Notes: generated by a model not told the origin, from the letters alone. A stretch of 40,265 nt of DNA from Propionibacteriaceae bacterium (GCA_009781145.1 WQYR01000004.1:1-40265), one strand, 5' to 3'. Shown: positions 29,929-40,265, numbered from the stretch's first letter. Made by a program: numbers and translations.

Positions 29929-30861
29929 GTGATGGATAAGGTTCTGCGGATGCAGATGGCCGACGCTCGGGCAGTTCGGCCGGTGATGCTGGCCGTCGGC
30001 GGCGACTCCGGATCGGGGAAAACGACGTTGACCCGTGGCGTGGTGGATGCGCTCGGCCCGGACCTTTGTGTCTCGGTGTGCCTCGACGATTATCACCGTT
30101 TTGACCGGGCCAGCCGCGCCAGGTTGGGTTTCACAGTCAGCCACCCCGACTGCAACTATCTGGATATCGCCGAGCAGCACCTGCAGATGCTGGCCACCGG
30201 CCAGCCTGTGCTAAAACCCGTCTACGACCACCGCACCGGCACTTTCGGCGGCATGGAGTACCTGCAGCCCCGTCCCTTTGTGATTGTGGAGGGCTTGTTC
30301 CCGTTGTTCAGCCCGCTGAGCCGCGCCTGCTTCGACATCAAGGTGATGCTTGACCCCCCGGAGGAACTGCGCCGGGCATGGAAGATTGCCCGAGACACCA
30401 CCGAGCGCGGCTACACGGTCGAGCAAGTCCTTGACGACCTGGCCGCAAGGGAGGCCGATTCGGCCGAGTTCATCAGACCGCAGCGCCGCCATGCCGACAT
30501 CGTGGTGCGCGTCACCCAGGACGCGGGCCAAGACGATCAACTGTCGGCCGAGGTTTTGCTGCGCGGAACGGTACCGCACCCGCCCCTGGCCAACATTCTC
30601 GTCGACGACCCCCATTCGGCGATGCCCCTGACCATCATCCGCGACAGTGACGGTACCCCGGTCGACTGCTTGCAGGTTCGCGGAGACGCCGAACCAGCCG
30701 ACATCGAGAGAGTGAAGCAGGCGATCTGGGACAACATTGACCGTCCGCAGCCGCTGCCGATCAGCCTGGGCGAATTGAGGTCTGGAAGGCGCAGTGAGAC
30801 ACTCGCCATCACCCAGCTACTGCTGCTCTATCACCTGCTCCCAAAGGTCGACCCCAGCTGA
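29929..30861 (+). CDS. Phosphoribulokinase/uridine kinase family, class II PRK-like
   Basis: VGGDSGSGKTTLTRGVV P-loop; VCLDDYHRFDR; KPVYDHRTGTF; FVIVEGLFPLFSP; AWKIARDTTERGYT; IRPQRRHADIVV. Confidence 0.85.
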   Translation: MMDKVLRMQMADARAVRPVMLAVGGDSGSGKTTLTRGVVDALGPDLCVSVCLDDYHRFDRASRARLGFTVSHPDCNYLDIAEQHLQMLATGQPVLKPVYDHRTGTFGGMEYLQPRPFVIVEGLFPLFSPLSRACFDIKVMLDPPEELRRAWKIARDTTERGYTVEQVLDDLAAREADSAEFIRPQRRHADIVVRVTQDAGQDDQLSAEVLLRGTVPHPPLANILVDDPHSAMPLTIIRDSDGTPVDCLQVRGDAEPADIERVKQAIWDNIDRPQPLPISLGELRSGRRSETLAITQLLLLYHLLPKVDPS

Positions 30862-31005
30862 GGAGCGCGCGATTGGGCTGCTGTCGATGACAGGTCGAGC
30901 AGGTCGAGGACGGCACTGGTCGCCTGGCGGATGATGGGGTCAGGTGTCTGTCGCTGCGGCGATTCGCCATGCAGCGTCCGCGACTGTCCTTGGAAGGAGT
31001 CAGGC

Positions 31006-32208
31006 ATGGTCACAGCCATCGTCAACGCGCAGGTCTTCGATGGGCAAGACGTCATCGGGGAGCGAAACGTCATCCTCGACGGAACTCAGGTGCTCGCGGT
31101 CGACGTGCCCGTGCCGTCGGGTGCCACACTCGTCGACGGCGCCGGAGCAACATTGCTTCCAGGGTTGATCGATTCGCATGTCCACACGGACCTGAACGGG
31201 TTACGTGACGCCTTGGCGTTCGGCGTCACCACGGAACTGGAGATGCAGGGTCACTGGTCGCCCAAGACTCGCCAGGAGATCGTCACCCGTGACGACGTTG
31301 CCGACCTGCGAACTTCCGGGATGGGCGTACGGACCAAAGGCGGACATCCGTCCGAATACATCACATCCGGCAGCCTGTTGATGCGTTTGGTGTATCCGCT
31401 GCTGCCCAGCGTCAACACGCCCGAGCAGGCCCGACGTTTCGTTGCCAAGCAGGTCGCGTCTGGAGCCGACTACATCAAAGTGTTTATCGAGGACGGATCG
31501 ACCATCGGGTATCCCGGTCTACCCGTGATCAACCAGCCGACACTGCTCGCAGCGATTCGCGCCGCCCACGAACAAGACAGGCTCGTCATCGCCCATGCGA
31601 CGACAGCCGACGGGGCCAGACGCGCGATCGCCAGCGGGGTGGACGGCCTGGCGCACTTGTTCCTTGACGCGCCAACCCCAGGTCTCATCGACGCCATCGC
31701 CGCGTCGGGAGCGTTCGTCGTTCCGACTCTCGTCACGATGTCGACAGCATTTGGCCACGACGCTGCCGAACTTGCCGCCGACCCGCGCGTGTGCGCCAGG
31801 CTCAATCAAGCCTGGCTCGGCTCGCTGAAGCGCAGCATGAACGCCTATCCCCAGGGAGACCTCGAAACCGCTTTCACCAGCGTGCGCGCGCTGCGCGATG
31901 CGGCGGTCGACATTCTCGCTGGCAGTGACGTGTCCGAGCCTTTGCCGATGCTGGGCGGGTTGGCCCACGGAGCCAGCCTCCATCACGAACTCCAGTTGCT
32001 GGTCCAGGCCGGGTTCACGCCTGTGGAGGCTTTGCGCGCCGCCGCATCGGTCCCGGCTCGCCGGTTCGGGTTGACCGACCGGGGCCGAATCGCCCCTGGC
32101 ATGCGGGCTGACCTCTTGCTGGTCGACGGCGATCCCACCACCACAATCGGCGACACCCTGTCCACTCGCGCCATCTGGCGACGCGGCGTCCAGCAAACAG
32201 TGGCATGA
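31006..32208 (+). CDS. Amidohydrolase family protein
   Basis: ATG at 31006 after GGAAGGAG; GATLLPGLIDSHVHTD; VIAHATTADGARRAIASGVDGLAHLF; RIAPGMRADLLLVDGDP. Confidence 0.93.
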   Translation: MVTAIVNAQVFDGQDVIGERNVILDGTQVLAVDVPVPSGATLVDGAGATLLPGLIDSHVHTDLNGLRDALAFGVTTELEMQGHWSPKTRQEIVTRDDVADLRTSGMGVRTKGGHPSEYITSGSLLMRLVYPLLPSVNTPEQARRFVAKQVASGADYIKVFIEDGSTIGYPGLPVINQPTLLAAIRAAHEQDRLVIAHATTADGARRAIASGVDGLAHLFLDAPTPGLIDAIAASGAFVVPTLVTMSTAFGHDAAELAADPRVCARLNQAWLGSLKRSMNAYPQGDLETAFTSVRALRDAAVDILAGSDVSEPLPMLGGLAHGASLHHELQLLVQAGFTPVEALRAAASVPARRFGLTDRGRIAPGMRADLLLVDGDPTTTIGDTLSTRAIWRRGVQQTVA

Positions 32209-32262
32209 CATGAACTCTCACTCGTCCCGCCCGCGCATCAAACCGAACCATTCAATCGGTTG

Positions 32263-32336
32263 TGGGGCGTGAGGGGTTCGAACCCTCGACCAAGGGATTA
32301 TGAGTCCCCTGCTCTGACCGGCTGAGCTAACGCCCC
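32263..32336 (-). tRNA. tRNA with CAU anticodon (elongator Met or Ile2; not resolvable by eye)
   Basis: GGGGCGTTAGCTCAGCCGGTCAGAGCAGGGGACTCATAATCCCTTGGTCGAGGGTTCGAACCCCTCACGCCCCA; perfect acceptor stem, loop CTCATAA. Confidence 0.92.
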
Positions 32337-32387
32337 AAAGCTATCGCTCATGGCGATTCTACCGGGCGACAGGCTATAGTCGCATAC

Positions 32388-32861
32388 ATGACAGCTCGAC
32401 GATATTCGCCCCGCAAGATGATTGTGGTGCTTCTCGTCCTCGCGCTTATGGGGTTTCTTTTCGTCCTAGTCGCCGGCCAAGGCGGCCCGCAGCCCACGGC
32501 CGCACCTTCGGACACCCAATCACTCAACACCGAGGCACAATTGGAAAATCTCTTTCAGACCAAGGCATCAGGCGTCCAGATCGCTGGCCACGGCGTGGTC
32601 ACCAGTGTGCTGTCCGATGACAACGACGGCGACCGCCATCAGCGGTTCATATTGAAGCTGTCCTCCGGCCAGACGCTGCTGATAGCCCACAACATCGACA
32701 TTGCACCACGCCTGGACGGCTTAGCCGTCGGCGACCAGGTTGCATTCTTTGGCGAATACACCTACAACGCGCAAGGCGGCACCATCCACTGGACCCACCA
32801 TGACCCGCAGGGGTCACATGTTGCCGGCTGGCTCGAGTGGAACGGCAAGCGTTACAACTAG
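32388..32861 (+). CDS. DUF3465 domain-containing protein, membrane-anchored
   Basis: N-terminal TM; GHGVVTSVLSDDNDGDRHQRFILKLSSGQTLLIAHNID, GGTIHWTHHDPQGSHVAGWLEWNGKRY. Confidence 0.8.
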   Translation: MTARRYSPRKMIVVLLVLALMGFLFVLVAGQGGPQPTAAPSDTQSLNTEAQLENLFQTKASGVQIAGHGVVTSVLSDDNDGDRHQRFILKLSSGQTLLIAHNIDIAPRLDGLAVGDQVAFFGEYTYNAQGGTIHWTHHDPQGSHVAGWLEWNGKRYN

Positions 32862-33154
32862 ACGGCTTCGTAGATCGTCACAGTGCCCGGCTTGGCCGGG
32901 TCGGCTGCAGCACCGAAGGCCGGGAACAAACGTTGGAAATGCTCGCTGGCGATGTGCTTGTCGAGCGCATCCTGGCTGACCCACTCCTCCAGCACCGTCA
33001 AATGCATCGGGTCGGCCGAATCACGCCACAACCCGTAGGCGATGCAACCCTCGTCCTTGGCCATCGTCTCGTCCACGAGCTCGCTTGCCGCGGCGACGAA
33101 ATCGTCAATCGAATCGTCCCGCAACCAGTTGTCTGCCACTACTTTCACCGTCAT
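32858..33154 (-). CDS. Antibiotic biosynthesis monooxygenase (ABM)/quinol monooxygenase-like protein
   Basis: Start MTVKVVADNW; DEGCIAYGLWRDSADPMHLTVLEEWVSQDALDKHIASEHFQRL. Confidence 0.85.
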   Translation of the reverse strand: MTVKVVADNWLRDDSIDDFVAAASELVDETMAKDEGCIAYGLWRDSADPMHLTVLEEWVSQDALDKHIASEHFQRLFPAFGAAADPAKPGTVTIYEAV

Positions 33155-33195
33155 TGTGTTCTGCCTTTCATTGGGCTGCGCCCCATAACGCAGCT

Positions 33196-33223
33196 GCGCC
33201 CCCACATTAACATATGGGGGCGC
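33196..33223 (-). terminator. Strong GC-rich hairpin downstream of rplO
   Basis: GCGCCCCCA-CATTAACATA-TGGGGGCGC, perfect 9-bp arms; no clear U-tract. Confidence 0.6.
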
Positions 33224-33238
33224 AACAAGTGTGAATGG

Positions 33239-33685
33239 CTACAGGGTGACGCAGGTGCCGCCGGCAGCTTCAATCTTTGACCTGGCGGACGCCGAGAAGG
33301 CGTCAGCAGTGATGTCGATCTTGACGCCGATCTCGCCGGTGCCCAGCACCTTGACGAACGAATTGGCGCGCACCGCACCGCGCTCGATCAGCGAGTCGAT
33401 ATCGACGGCGCCACCTTCGGGGTACAGAGCCGTCAACCGGTCGAGATTGACAACCTGGTAGGTCACCTTGAACGGGTTCTGGAAGCCACGCAGCTTGGGC
33501 AGCCGCATGTGCAGCGGCATCTGCCCGCCCTCGAAATTCTCGGGCGTGTTCTTGCGTGCGCCAGTGCCTTTGGTGCCACGACCGGCCGTCTTGCCGCCGT
33601 GGCCCGACTCGCCCCGGCCTACACGTCGCTTGGGCGTGTGGGCGCCCGGAGCCGGACGCAAATGATGTGCTTTGAGTATCATCAC
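33239..33685 (-). CDS. rplO: 50S ribosomal protein L15
   Basis: [37 protein letters not shown]. Confidence 0.97.
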   Translation of the reverse strand: MMILKAHHLRPAPGAHTPKRRVGRGESGHGGKTAGRGTKGTGARKNTPENFEGGQMPLHMRLPKLRGFQNPFKVTYQVVNLDRLTALYPEGGAVDIDSLIERGAVRANSFVKVLGTGEIGVKIDITADAFSASARSKIEAAGGTCVTL

Positions 33686-33882
33686 TTCACCTCTTCCACG
33701 GTCACCAGGTGTGCCACGGTGCGGATCATGCCCCGCACTGTGGGCACGTCAGCCTGCTGCACGCTGGCGCCGATCTTGGTCAGGCCGAGCGCCCGCAGCG
33801 TTTTGCGGGCAGCCGGCTTCTGCGTAATTGCCGATTTCGTCTGTGTGATCGTCAGCATGGCTGACTTCTTAGCTGCAACCAT
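33682..33882 (-). CDS. rpmD: 50S ribosomal protein L30
   Basis: [32 protein letters not shown]. Confidence 0.97.
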   Translation of the reverse strand: MVAAKKSAMLTITQTKSAITQKPAARKTLRALGLTKIGASVQQADVPTVRGMIRTVAHLVTVEEVK

Positions 33883-34538
33883 CAGGCAGCCACCTCCTGC
33901 TTCGCCGTGGCCTCAGCGGCCCGAGCCTCTTTGGCGGCCCCAGCCGCCCTGGTAGCGTTACGGATCGCTGCAGGCACGACGTCCTCAATTGGCATACCAC
34001 GACGGCGCGCGATGGCCTCGGGTTGCTCCAGCGCGCGTAGCGCCGCGACAGTCGCGTAAACGACGTTGATGGCGTTGGCCGAGCCCAGCGACTTGGCAAG
34101 CACGTCCTGGATGCCGGCGCACTCCAGCACCGCGCGCGCCGAGCCACCGGCGATGACGCCAGTACCGGGCGACGCCGGGCGCAGCATCATGACGCCAGCC
34201 GCCTCTTCGCCCTGCACCGGGTGCGGGATCGTCCGGGCAACCATCGGCACGCGGAAGAAGTGCTTCTTGGCCTCTTCCACACCCTTGGCGATGGCTGTCG
34301 GAACCTCTTTGGCCTTGCCGTAACCGACGCCGACCATGCCTTCGCCGTCACCGACCACTACCAGTGCCGTGAAACTGAACCGACGGCCGCCCTTGACCAC
34401 CTTGGCGACGCGGTTGATCGCCACGACGCGCTCCAGATACGGGCTCTTCTCGCGCTCCTGCTGCTCGCGGTTGCCGCGACGGTCATCCCGTCCACGACGA
34501 TCTCCGCGCTCGCCGCCGCGCCGTTGTGTCTCGCTCAT
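33882..34538 (-). CDS. rpsE: 30S ribosomal protein S5
   Basis: [46 protein letters not shown]. Confidence 0.98.
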   Translation of the reverse strand: MSETQRRGGERGDRRGRDDRRGNREQQEREKSPYLERVVAINRVAKVVKGGRRFSFTALVVVGDGEGMVGVGYGKAKEVPTAIAKGVEEAKKHFFRVPMVARTIPHPVQGEEAAGVMMLRPASPGTGVIAGGSARAVLECAGIQDVLAKSLGSANAINVVYATVAALRALEQPEAIARRRGMPIEDVVPAAIRNATRAAGAAKEARAAEATAKQEVAA

Positions 34539-34553
34539 GGATTATCCTTCCCT

Positions 34554-34937
34554 CTAAAGACCCAAACCGGCCTCGCGCGCGGCGTCAGCCAGCGCGGCGA
34601 TGCGTCCGTGATACTGATGCCCGGCGCGGTCGAACACGACCTTGTCGACACCAGCCGCCTTGGCGCGTTCGGCAATCAACTTGCCGACCTCGCGAGCCTT
34701 CGCCGTCTTGTCGCCTGAAGCGGCGCGCAGCTTGGCTTCCATGGTCGAGGCGGCGGTCAGCGTGCGACCTGCCACGTCGTCGACCACCTGGACCGCCGTG
34801 TGCTTGGCCGTCTTGGTAACCACCAGACGGGGACGCTCGGGCGTGCCAGAAATCTTCTTGCGACCCCGCATCTGACGCCGCAGTTGCGACCGGCGCTTCG
34901 GGTCGAGGTTCTTGGAAACCTTCAATGTGATGGCCAT
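34554..34937 (-). CDS. rplR: 50S ribosomal protein L18
   Basis: [50 protein letters not shown]. Confidence 0.97.
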   Translation of the reverse strand: MAITLKVSKNLDPKRRSQLRRQMRGRKKISGTPERPRLVVTKTAKHTAVQVVDDVAGRTLTAASTMEAKLRAASGDKTAKAREVGKLIAERAKAAGVDKVVFDRAGHQYHGRIAALADAAREAGLGL

Positions 34938-35476
34938 TACTTGCCAGCCTTTCCAACCTTGCGACGCACATGCTCGCCGGCGTAGCGCACGCCCTTGCCC
35001 TTGTAGGGCTCGGGGGGACGAATCTTGCGAATGTTGGCGGCGTTCTCGCCAACCACCTCTTTGTCGATACCTAGCACCGAGAACCGGGTTTGGGTCTCGA
35101 CGTTGTAGGTAATGCCCTCCGGCGCGTCAACCACCACCGGATGTGAGAAACCCAGCGCGAACTCGAGCTGAGTCGGGCTCTTCATCACCACACGGTAGCC
35201 GACACCGACGATCTCAAGCTTGCGCTCGTAACCGTCCTTGACGCCAGTCACCATGTTGGCCACCAGAGTGCGCGTCAAGCCGTGCAGAGAACGGCTACGA
35301 CGTTCGTCGTCAGGCCGCTCGACCAACAACTGGTCGGCCTCCTGCTTGATCGTGATGGGCTCGGCGATGGTACGGGACAACGTGCCCTTGGGGCCCTTGA
35401 CCTGGACGCTACGCCCGTCGATCGACACATCGACCCCAGCGGGAACGATAATCGGCATTCTGCCAATGCGTGACAT
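34937..35476 (-). CDS. rplF: 50S ribosomal protein L6
   Basis: [48 protein letters not shown]. Confidence 0.98.
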   Translation of the reverse strand: MSRIGRMPIIVPAGVDVSIDGRSVQVKGPKGTLSRTIAEPITIKQEADQLLVERPDDERRSRSLHGLTRTLVANMVTGVKDGYERKLEIVGVGYRVVMKSPTQLEFALGFSHPVVVDAPEGITYNVETQTRFSVLGIDKEVVGENAANIRKIRPPEPYKGKGVRYAGEHVRRKVGKAGK

Positions 35477-35485
35477 ATCTACTCC

Positions 35486-35893
35486 TCACCACACATAAGC
35501 GACGACTTCGCCGCCGACTTGCTTCTCGTGGGCTTGCTTATCAGTCATCAGGCCATGGGACGTCGAGATAATCGCGATGCCCATGCCGCCGAGCACCTTG
35601 GGCAACCCAGTCGCCTTGGCGTAGACGCGCAGACCGGGCTTGCTGATTCGGCGAAGCCCCGCCAGCGCACGCTCACGGCGGGCGCCGTACTTCAGCGTGC
35701 AGGTCAGCGTCTGACCCGTCTGGCCCTCGGGGGCGTCCGTCACCTTGTAGTCGGTGATGTAGCCCTCGGCCTTCAAGATCTTGGCGATGCCCACCTTGAT
35801 TTTGGAACTCGGCATGGATGTCGAGTCGTGATACGCCCGGTTGGCGTTGCGCAGACGCGTCAGCATGTCTGCAATGGGATCCGTCATTGTCAC
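35486..35893 (-). CDS. rpsH: 30S ribosomal protein S8
   Basis: [46 protein letters not shown]. Confidence 0.98.
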   Translation of the reverse strand: MTMTDPIADMLTRLRNANRAYHDSTSMPSSKIKVGIAKILKAEGYITDYKVTDAPEGQTGQTLTCTLKYGARRERALAGLRRISKPGLRVYAKATGLPKVLGGMGIAIISTSHGLMTDKQAHEKQVGGEVVAYVW

Positions 35894-35971
35894 TTTGGAT
35901 CACACCTTCCTCGCAGCGGTTTCCTCACCGGACCTGCCGCGTTTCGTCATTCGATAAAAAAGCTTCTGCCG

Positions 35972-36157
35972 TCACCAGGACGACTTTGTGACACCCGGCA
36001 GGCCGCCGGCGTGAGCGAGTTCGCGCAAGCAGATACGGCACAGGCCGAACTTGCGGTATACCGCCTTGGGACGCCCGCAGCGCTGGCAGCGCGTGTAGGC
36101 GCGAACAGCGTACTTGGGTGCTGCCGCCTGCTTTACCTTCAATGCAGTCTTAGCCAT
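35972..36157 (-). CDS. rpsN: 30S ribosomal protein S14, zinc-binding type Z
   Basis: [41 protein letters not shown]. Confidence 0.97.
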   Translation of the reverse strand: MAKTALKVKQAAAPKYAVRAYTRCQRCGRPKAVYRKFGLCRICLRELAHAGGLPGVTKSSW

Positions 36158-36160
36158 GTT

Positions 36161-36871
36161 TCACTTCCTCTTGCCCGTGTGATGTCCGCGAACCTTGACG
36201 ACCTTTGCGTCATCCTTGGCCTTGAACGGGAAGCCCAGTTCCTTCAGCAGGAAGCGGCCCTCCGCGTCGGTTTCGGCCGTCGTCACGAACGTGATGTCCA
36301 TGCCGCGCGTCCGGTCGATCTTGTCCTGGTCAATCTCCAAGAACATGACCTGCTCGGTCAAACCGAACGTGTAGTTGCCGTGCCCGTCGAACTGGTTCGA
36401 GTTGAGCCCACGGAAGTCACGGATGCGGGGCAACGCCAGCGTCAGCAGACGGTCGGCGAACTCCCACATACGGTCGCCGCGCAGCGTGACGTGCGCACCG
36501 ATCGTTTGGCCTTCGCGCAGTTTGAACTGGGCGATGGACTTGCGGGCCTTGGTGGCGGTGGGCTTCTGGGCGGTGATCGCCGTCAGGTCGCGCAGCGCGC
36601 CGTCCATGATCTTGGAATCGCGGGCCGCCTCGCCGACACCCATGTTGACGACGATCTTCGTCAAACCAGGCACCTGCATGACATTGCCGTACTTGAACTC
36701 GTCCTGCAGTGCCTGACGGATGTGCTCGCGGTAATGCGCCTTGAGGCGCGGCATGGTCGCGGCCTGAGCCCGGGTGACCATTTCGCCTTTCTTGGCCTTT
36801 GCCTTGCCGCCCTTGCCCGTCTCTTCGACAGCCTCGACGGCCTCGACAGCCTCTTTCACAGCCTCACTCAT
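36161..36871 (-). CDS. rplE: 50S ribosomal protein L5 with N-terminal extension
   Basis: L5 core [43 protein letters not shown] preceded by about 40 aa of low-complexity sequence. Confidence 0.97.
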   Translation of the reverse strand: MSEAVKEAVEAVEAVEETGKGGKAKAKKGEMVTRAQAATMPRLKAHYREHIRQALQDEFKYGNVMQVPGLTKIVVNMGVGEAARDSKIMDGALRDLTAITAQKPTATKARKSIAQFKLREGQTIGAHVTLRGDRMWEFADRLLTLALPRIRDFRGLNSNQFDGHGNYTFGLTEQVMFLEIDQDKIDRTRGMDITFVTTAETDAEGRFLLKELGFPFKAKDDAKVVKVRGHHTGKRK

Positions 36872-37248
36872 CGGCCGATCTCCTTCCCCGTCCGCACGGC
36901 GATGCGCGTGCCACGGGTACCGTCATACTCGGAACCATCGCGGCGGCGCTTTTTGACATCTTGACGCTCGCTGGCCAAACGGGTCGGGATTTCCCCGGAG
37001 CCGTCGCGCACCACCAACTGAACATTCGACACCTCGATCAGCGCCTCGGACGACACCGCGCCGCCCTTGGTCTGCTGGCCCGTGCGCGGGTCATACTTGT
37101 CCTTGACGTGACGAGTCACCACGGCGACACCCTCAACCTTGACTTTGCCCAAGGCCGGGTATGCGGCGATGACACGGCTGACCGTACCGGCCTGCTCACC
37201 CGTCAGAATCTTGACGCGATCATTCTTCTTGATGCGCATTTTTGCCAT
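36868..37248 (-). CDS. rplX: 50S ribosomal protein L24
   Basis: [47 protein letters not shown]. Confidence 0.96.
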   Translation of the reverse strand: MAKMRIKKNDRVKILTGEQAGTVSRVIAAYPALGKVKVEGVAVVTRHVKDKYDPRTGQQTKGGAVSSEALIEVSNVQLVVRDGSGEIPTRLASERQDVKKRRRDGSEYDGTRGTRIAVRTGKEIGR

Positions 37249-37249
37249 A

Positions 37250-37618
37250 TCAGATCACCTCCGGTGCCAGCGAGACGATGCGCATGAAGCGCTTCTCGCG
37301 CAGTTCACGGGCGACGGGACCGAAAATGCGGGTACCGCGCGGCTCACCGCCCTTTTGAACAATGACAGCGGCATTGTCGTCAAAGCGGATGTGGGAGCCG
37401 TCGGCCCGACGGTACTCCTTCGTGGTGCGAACCACGACAGCCTTGACAACCTCGCCCTTCTTAACCGCACCGCCAGGTATTGCGTCCTTGACGGCACACA
37501 CGATGGTGTCGCCCAGGTGGGCGTAGCGGCGCTTCGAGCCACCGAGCACGCGGATGCACAGCAACTCCTTGGCACCCGTGTTGTCGGCGACCTTCAGTCG
37601 CGTCTCTTGCTGAATCAT
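37250..37618 (-). CDS. rplN: 50S ribosomal protein L14
   Basis: [37 protein letters not shown]. Confidence 0.98.
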   Translation of the reverse strand: MIQQETRLKVADNTGAKELLCIRVLGGSKRRYAHLGDTIVCAVKDAIPGGAVKKGEVVKAVVVRTTKEYRRADGSHIRFDDNAAVIVQKGGEPRGTRIFGPVARELREKRFMRIVSLAPEVI

Positions 37619-37628
37619 TGCCTGTGCC

Positions 37629-37907
37629 TCACTTCGCCTTCTCGACGATCTCAACCAACCGCCACCGCTTGGTGGCGCTCAGCGGACGCGTCTCCATGAT
37701 GCGAACCCTGTCGCCGACGCCGGCACTGTTGGCCTCATCGTGCGCCTTGAGGCGCACGGTCTGAGTCATAACCTTGCCGTAAAGGGCGTGCTTGACGCGG
37801 TCCTCAACCTGGACGACGACCGTCTTGTCCATCTTGTCGGACACAACATAGCCTTCGCGTACCTTGCGACCGGCGCGGTCGCCATTCACATTGTCAGTCA
37901 TACTCAT
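37629..37907 (-). CDS. rpsQ: 30S ribosomal protein S17
   Basis: [31 protein letters not shown]. Confidence 0.97.
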   Translation of the reverse strand: MSMTDNVNGDRAGRKVREGYVVSDKMDKTVVVQVEDRVKHALYGKVMTQTVRLKAHDEANSAGVGDRVRIMETRPLSATKRWRLVEIVEKAK

Positions 37908-38149
37908 GCCTTCTTAGTTCCCAACTCGGGCTCGGGCACAATACCAAGATTGCGCTCTTGCAGGACGGTGTAGATGCGCGCGATGTCGTGACGCACCTCG
38001 CGCAGCCGGGCCGTGTTCTCGAGCTGGCCGGTGGCGGTTTGGAAACGCAGGCCAAACAATTCTTGTTTGAGTCCCAACACCTGGTTTTCGAGATCCTTGC
38101 GGGATAGCCCACGCAGATCAGTCATCGAGGTCTTCGTCTTGGTTGCCAT
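37904..38149 (-). CDS. rpmC: 50S ribosomal protein L29
   Basis: [56 protein letters not shown]. Confidence 0.97.
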   Translation of the reverse strand: MATKTKTSMTDLRGLSRKDLENQVLGLKQELFGLRFQTATGQLENTARLREVRHDIARIYTVLQERNLGIVPEPELGTKKA

Positions 38150-38568
38150 CAGATGTCACCTGCCTCGCGCTTGATGAAACGTGCCTTGAAAGGCAGCTTG
38201 TGGATGGCCAGTCGCATGGCCTCGCGGGCCACCTCTTCGCTGACACCGCTCATTTCGAAAAGAATGCGGCCTGGCTTGATGTTTGCGACCCACCATTCGG
38301 GTGAGCCCTTACCGGAACCCATGCGGGTTTCGGCCGGCTTCTTGGTCAGTGGGCGGTCCGGATACACCGTGATCCAAACCTTACCGCCACGGCGAATGTG
38401 ACGCGTCATGGCGATACGAGCGGCCTCAATCTGACGGTTCGTCAGGTACGAGCCCTCAAGCGCCTGGACGCCGTATTCACCGAAGGCCAGCTTGGAGCCG
38501 CCCTTGGCATCGCCCGTACGGGACGGACGCTGCTGCTTACGGAACTTAACTCGGCGAGGAATCAGCAT
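38149..38568 (-). CDS. rplP: 50S ribosomal protein L16
   Basis: [66 protein letters not shown]. Confidence 0.98.
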   Translation of the reverse strand: MLIPRRVKFRKQQRPSRTGDAKGGSKLAFGEYGVQALEGSYLTNRQIEAARIAMTRHIRRGGKVWITVYPDRPLTKKPAETRMGSGKGSPEWWVANIKPGRILFEMSGVSEEVAREAMRLAIHKLPFKARFIKREAGDI

Positions 38569-38571
38569 GGC

Positions 38572-39405
38572 TCACTCTCCTTGGCTTTCTGTAGCGACCG
38601 CCTGCTCGGCAGCGGCGGCTTCGGCCCGACGGCCGGCACCCGCACCACGACCGCCGCGCGGGGCGCCGTCACGGGGTGGACGACGGCTGCCGCCACGGTC
38701 TGCACCGCGGTCACCGCGGGCCGGACGGCTGGGCGCGGCCGCGTCACGTGCAGCCTTTTGAGCCGCCCGCTCGGCGCGCGTGCCCGACACGTCACCCTTG
38801 TAGATCCAGACCTTGACGCCGATGCGCCCGAAGGTCGTGCGAGCCTCGTGGAAGCCGTAGTCGATATCGGCGCGCAGCGTATGCAGCGGCACGCGACCCT
38901 CGCGGTAACCCTCGGCGCGGCTCATCTCCGCCCCGCCCAGACGGCCGGAGCAACGAATACGCACACCCTGGGCACCAGCCCGCATGGCCGACTGTTGAGC
39001 CTTCTTCATGGCGCGACGGAAAGCGACGCGAGCACCGAGCTGTTCGGCGATGCCCTGGGCCACCAACTGAGCATCCGTCTCGGGGTTCTTCACCTCGATG
39101 ATGTTCAACTGGATCTGCTTGCCCGTCAGCTTCTCAAGCTCGGCGCGCACCTTCTCAGCCTCGGCGCCGTTACGGCCGATGACGATGCCGGGACGTGCGG
39201 CGTGCAGGTACACACTGACGCGATCCGAGCGGCGCTCGATCTCGATTGAGGAGACACCGGCGCGCTCCAGCGACTTGGTGAGGTAGCGGCGGATCTTATC
39301 GTCCTCGCCCACCAGCGCCGCGTACTGCTTGTCGGCGTACCAGCGCGACTGGTGATCGGTGGTGATACCGAGCCTGAACCCAACCGGGTTGATTTTCTGT
39401 CCCAC
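38572..39405 (-). CDS. rpsC: 30S ribosomal protein S3
   Basis: [42 protein letters not shown]. Confidence 0.98.
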   Translation of the reverse strand: MGQKINPVGFRLGITTDHQSRWYADKQYAALVGEDDKIRRYLTKSLERAGVSSIEIERRSDRVSVYLHAARPGIVIGRNGAEAEKVRAELEKLTGKQIQLNIIEVKNPETDAQLVAQGIAEQLGARVAFRRAMKKAQQSAMRAGAQGVRIRCSGRLGGAEMSRAEGYREGRVPLHTLRADIDYGFHEARTTFGRIGVKVWIYKGDVSGTRAERAAQKAARDAAAPSRPARGDRGADRGGSRRPPRDGAPRGGRGAGAGRRAEAAAAEQAVATESQGE

Positions 39406-39407
39406 GC

Positions 39408-39893
39408 TCAGTCCTCCTTTGTGCTTTCCGCGGGCACGGCTGCCTTGGCCTTCTTCTTTTGGTCAGCGGCACCCGCTGCCCGCTTAGCCTTCTTCGGTTC
39501 GGATTCCGGCTTCGGCTCGACGACCACCGTGAGGTGCGCGCCCCGTTTCAGGATGCGGCTGGCTGACCCTTTGGCACGGGCCCGGATGCGACGAAGCGTC
39601 ACACCCTCGTCCGCGAAGATGGCCGAGATGTAGAGGCTCTCGGCCTCCAGGCCCTCTTGCTGCTCAGCATTGGCCACTGCCGACGCCAGCGTCTTGTACG
39701 CCGGCACAGCGGCTGCCTGCGGCGCGAACTTCAAGATGGCCAACGCCGAATTGGCGTCCTTGCCGCGCACCATGTCGATGACGCGACGCATCTTGGAAGC
39801 GCTCATGCGCAGGTACTTGGTTTCCGCAAACGACCCGGCGCGGTCACCCAACAGGGCCCGGCGACGAGCCGAAATCTTCTCAGGATCTCTCAT
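39408..39893 (-). CDS. rplV: 50S ribosomal protein L22
   Basis: [42 protein letters not shown]-terminal Lys/Ala-rich tail. Confidence 0.97.
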   Translation of the reverse strand: MRDPEKISARRRALLGDRAGSFAETKYLRMSASKMRRVIDMVRGKDANSALAILKFAPQAAAVPAYKTLASAVANAEQQEGLEAESLYISAIFADEGVTLRRIRARAKGSASRILKRGAHLTVVVEPKPESEPKKAKRAAGAADQKKKAKAAVPAESTKED

Positions 39894-39910
39894 TTACGAC
39901 TCATTCCTAC

Positions 39911-40192
39911 CTAGCGCCGACGCGCTTTCTTGTCGTCCTTGATATGGCCGCGGAAAGTGCGGGTCGGGGCGAACTCGCCCAGCTTGTGACCGATCATTCC
40001 TTCGGTCACGAACACCGGCACATGCTTACGCCCATCGTGCACGCCAATGGTGTGACCGAGCATGTCGGGGGTCACCATTGAGCGTCGCGACCAGGTCTTG
40101 ATGACCGTCTTGGTGCCCTTCTCGTTCAAAGCAGCGACCTTTTTGGCCAGATGCTCGTCAACGAAAGGACCCTTCTTCAGGCTACGTGGCAT
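39911..40192 (-). CDS. rpsS: 30S ribosomal protein S19
   Basis: [64 protein letters not shown]. Confidence 0.98.
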   Translation of the reverse strand: MPRSLKKGPFVDEHLAKKVAALNEKGTKTVIKTWSRRSMVTPDMLGHTIGVHDGRKHVPVFVTEGMIGHKLGEFAPTRTFRGHIKDDKKARRR

Positions 40193-40207
40193 TGTCTACT
40201 CCTGGCC

Positions 40208-40265
40208 TCAGCGCTTCTTGCCGGACTTGCGGCGACGGATAATCATCTTGCTCGATGCCTTCTTC
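40208..40265 (-). CDS. rplB: 50S ribosomal protein L2, C-terminal fragment (runs off window)
   Basis: Minus-strand end reads KKASSKMIIRRRKSGKKR*, expected upstream of rpsS. Confidence 0.85.
   Translation of the reverse strand, partial: KKASSKMIIRRRKSGKKR

Noticed and set aside
30862-31005. Minus-strand stretch reading PDPIIRQATSAVLDLLDLSS, possibly a gene remnant
   Set aside because: Too short, no recognisable family, and it overlaps the amidohydrolase leader; cannot be distinguished from chance.
35519-36964. 481-aa plus-strand ORF
   Set aside because: Antisense to rpsH, rpsN, rplE and part of rplX.

Overview
The window is a high-GC actinobacterial chromosome segment with several recognisable blocks, in order. 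(1) tRNA-Ala(GGC), a GNAT acetyltransferase and a heme operon, hemE-hemC-hemD-hemB. A two-gene cassette sits between the GNAT gene and hemE. It is flanked by an exact 80-bp direct repeat and accompanied by a decayed, internally deleted second copy of hemE. (2) A PadR/DUF1048/DrrA-DrrB-like ABC transporter operon, bordered by palindromic intergenic repeats. (3) A protein built from about seven 41-residue repeats, then mscL, then an hsp20 gene with a near-consensus HAIR (HspR) operator in the intergenic region it shares with a divergent Cys-rich zinc-ribbon-like ORF. (4) A PucR-type regulator, a YggS-type PLP protein and a MoxR/DUF58/VWA/VWA locus with a divergent Ser-rich membrane protein. (5) A Calvin-Benson-Bassham (CBB) locus: rpe, tkt, cbbX, cbbS and cbbL on the minus strand, and fba, fbp and prk on the plus strand. 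It carries a NarL-type two-component system and a second, class II-like phosphoribulokinase. (6) An amidohydrolase, a CAU-anticodon tRNA, a DUF3465 protein and an ABM monooxygenase. (7) The S10/spc ribosomal protein operon from the rplB 3' end to rplO, which ends without secY. The observations most worth follow-up are the hemE relic and its cassette, the autotrophy locus with two dissimilar PRKs and nested dyads in its divergent promoter region, the HAIR-controlled divergon, and the 41-aa repeat protein. All product calls come from reading the sequence; no database searches were run.
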